This document shows, one piece after another, positions 63,441-64,000 of a stretch of 64,000 nt of DNA. How positions within the stretch are numbered: the stretch's first letter is position 1; each line of letters opens with the position of its first letter. Under the pieces are notes generated by a model. It did not search any database. It had not been told where the DNA came from and saw only the letters and a program-made list of their open reading frames with translations. Made by a program: the position numbers and the translations under genes. Origin of the DNA: Pseudoips prasinana (lineage: Eukaryota > Arthropoda > Insecta > Lepidoptera > Nolidae); the NCBI GenBank assembly GCA_951640165.1, contig OX621253.1, positions 29,143,469-29,207,468 of the forward strand. The letters are read 5' to 3'.

Positions 63441-64000
63441 TGCAGCATTGGTGCTATCACGGACCCTACTCATAATCGATGCAGTTCTTTTCCTTATAAT
63501 GGAAAAGATAGCATCCCTGAGAAGTTCCTGTTCCTAATTTACCTTAACTCAGTGATCAATACATACATTTTTAGTAGTCTCTTAAGGCACCTCCAAACTG
63601 CGGCTCAACTTTCGCTTTGACCATTATCTGGATCGTTCTTTTCAAGTTATTCGGAACAATAAATTTGTGCACGTGACTCGAATCTTACGCGCTTCGAATA
63701 TTTATACTTCGCCCGGTAATGGAGATGGACGGAGTATAGAAATATTATTATAAGGATATACCAGGAAATACCTGTAATATTTACTTAGGATTTTGTGAGG
63801 TTTGTTTGAATTATTGTTGCAATAAAACTAGGCTTGTATTGTTTTGTTACAATTTGTAAAGCTGTTTTGTAAAGGTGAGCTTTTCTGTGGGCGGGTGATG
63901 CGTGGGTCGTCTGAGCGTCTTTAGAGCGTCGTGGTCTTGGCAGTATCCGCGCAACCGCGGCGCCGGGATACCATATTTAATATGTTTATATATTTTCTTT
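63441..64000. other. No recognisable feature
   Basis: AT-rich, then a slightly GC-richer end (CGCAACCGCGGCGCCGGGAT). No repeat or gene was recognised before the window ends. Confidence 0.45.

Overview
The window looks like a piece of a lepidopteran (moth or butterfly) nuclear genome. It is AT-rich. It is full of tRNA-derived SINEs, 3' fragments of several LINE clades, short foldback elements and the dispersed 'CTAGCTGTGCCCCGCGG' and 'AACCGGCC...GGTTCCGTA' repeats that I know from Lepidoptera. No conserved host protein-coding gene could be recognised; every recognisable coding stretch belongs to a mobile element. The species cannot be named from the sequence alone.

Layout. 0-17 kb: four copies of a ~330-400 bp TACAACATG-type MITE, SINEs of three tRNA-derived families (called A, B and C here), LINE 3' fragments, and one weak candidate for a host core promoter near 11.88 kb. 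17-22 kb: LINE tails, a 5'-truncated LINE reverse transcriptase (minus strand), the RNase H end of another LINE, and a 243-bp hairpin MITE inserted in a SINE B with a clear 5-bp target duplication. 22.8-27.7 kb: a nearly full-length CR1/Jockey-group LINE on the minus strand with an L1-type ORF1 and an endonuclease-RT ORF2, each broken by few lesions. 28-34 kb: repeat fragments, including an RTE-like LINE end split by another insertion. 34.4-35.76 kb: an element with an intact 384-codon ORF1-type gene and no reverse transcriptase. 35.98-43.49 kb: a complete BEL/Pao LTR retrotransposon with LTRs about 98% identical and 5-bp target duplications. It sits inside a SINE B, carries a 5'-truncated LINE in its gag region, and is broken by frameshifts and one stop codon.

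44.79-46.01 kb holds the most striking structure: a giant inverted repeat (arms 585 and 525 bp, about 99% identical apart from one 60-bp deletion) flanked by a 9-bp direct repeat, with six copies of a 19-bp motif. 46-52 kb: LTR-like and LINE fragments and MITEs. 52.6-56.8 kb: two adjacent, related DNA-transposon remnants whose terminal inverted repeats can still be found. One is a Tc1/IS630-type element keeping an intron-split N-terminal helix-turn-helix exon and the transposase C-terminus, with its core replaced by a foldback and other repeats. The other contains a SINE that itself contains a MITE. 57-64 kb: more MITEs and SINEs and a badly decayed relative of the 23-kb LINE.

The elements interact by nesting. 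SINE B copies have been hit by the BEL element, two MITEs and a CTAGCTG repeat. SINE C and a LINE have been hit by SINE A. The RTE-like end has been hit by a LINE tail. These interruptions give relative ages and help set exact element boundaries. All family assignments are by eye from motifs and internal comparison; no database search was possible.
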